From an uncultured Faecalibacterium sp. (GTDB lineage: Bacteria > Bacillota > Clostridia > Oscillospirales > Ruminococcaceae): DNA of 5,065 nucleotides. The position numbers and the translations under genes are program-made. A model generated the notes under the pieces. The model was given only the letters and a program-made list of their open reading frames with translations. It was not told where the DNA came from and ran no database searches. The stretch covers positions 1 through 5,065 of the forward strand of contig CAAFSR010000412.1 of assembly GCA_900765705.1 (NCBI GenBank), read 5' to 3'. This document shows positions 4,973-5,065 of this stretch, piece by piece. Each line of letters starts with the position of its first letter. Position 1 is the stretch's first letter.

Positions 4973-5065
4973 TTAAGGCGCAGGGGCTGTTATCTCCATA
5001 GTGTCTGGATGGATCAGAGTGATTACTTTTCCCTGATGCAAGGCATAGTTGACTGTCTGTGCTGT
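4973..5065 (-). CDS. 3' end of upstream gene, possibly SLOG/DprA-like (runs off right edge)
   Basis: The last 30 codons of a gene whose start lies beyond the right edge, ending in TAA at 4973. The visible end reads TAQTVNYALHQGKVITLIHP followed by DTMEITAPAP. A helix with 'TVNYALHQGK' followed by a strand 'VITLIHP' is the pattern seen at the end of Rossmann-type SLOG/DprA-like nucleotide-binding domains. Only a short tail is available, so this is a weak call. No clear terminator follows; the operon promoter starts about 40 nt past its stop. It may belong to a separate unit from the immunity-type operon. Confidence 0.5.
   Translation of the reverse strand, partial: TAQTVNYALHQGKVITLIHPDTMEITAPAP

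Noticed and set aside
1..5065. CRISPR array, tRNA/rRNA genes, insertion sequence or integrase
   Set aside because: No regularly spaced repeats, no RNA gene signatures and no transposase or recombinase motifs are visible in either strand.

Overview
The window looks like a gut-type Firmicute (Clostridia such as Oscillospiraceae or Lachnospiraceae). The evidence is strong AGGAGG-type ribosome sites on nearly every gene, moderate GC with an AT-rich promoter region, and protein families common in that group. This placement is inference; no marker gene is present. Every supported gene lies on the minus strand, so transcription runs from the right edge to the left edge.

Right edge (4973-5065): the last 30 codons of an upstream gene, possibly a SLOG/DprA-like nucleotide-binding protein. 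Next (4680-4972) is a regulatory stretch. It holds an extended -10 promoter, a 56-codon ORF with a three-cysteine glycine/serine-rich tail, and a strong intrinsic terminator built into the end of that ORF, just ahead of the main operon. This can be read as a free-standing small-peptide unit (possibly a RiPP-like precursor) or as an attenuator-type leader.

Main operon (4679 to beyond 1): nine tightly packed genes with gaps of 61 nt or less and three ATGA stop/start overlaps. In order they are a 371-aa triple zinc-ribbon protein with a YwqG/DUF1963-like C-terminus; a 99-aa zinc-knuckle-like protein; a 170-aa TPR-like helical protein; a 77-aa two-helix membrane protein resembling Imm17; a 70-aa helical acidic protein; a gene split by a -1 frameshift at a T6 tract (131 aa if corrected); a 206-aa protein with a TfoX-N-like domain; a 279-aa DUF2262 protein; and the first 99 residues of a DUF2004-like protein. 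A 21-codon mini-ORF with a perfect Shine-Dalgarno lies between the frameshifted gene and the TfoX-like gene.

The mixture of short, unrelated, single-domain proteins (Imm17-like, DUF1963-like, DUF2262, DUF2004, TPR) matches what is known as a heterogeneous polyimmunity locus: a bank of immunity genes against polymorphic toxins delivered by competing bacteria. No toxin gene is visible here, so this role is inferred from family identities and gene packing. The most notable points are the T-TTT-TTG frameshift, the small Cys-containing peptide or leader with its embedded terminator, and several unrecognised candidate immunity families.
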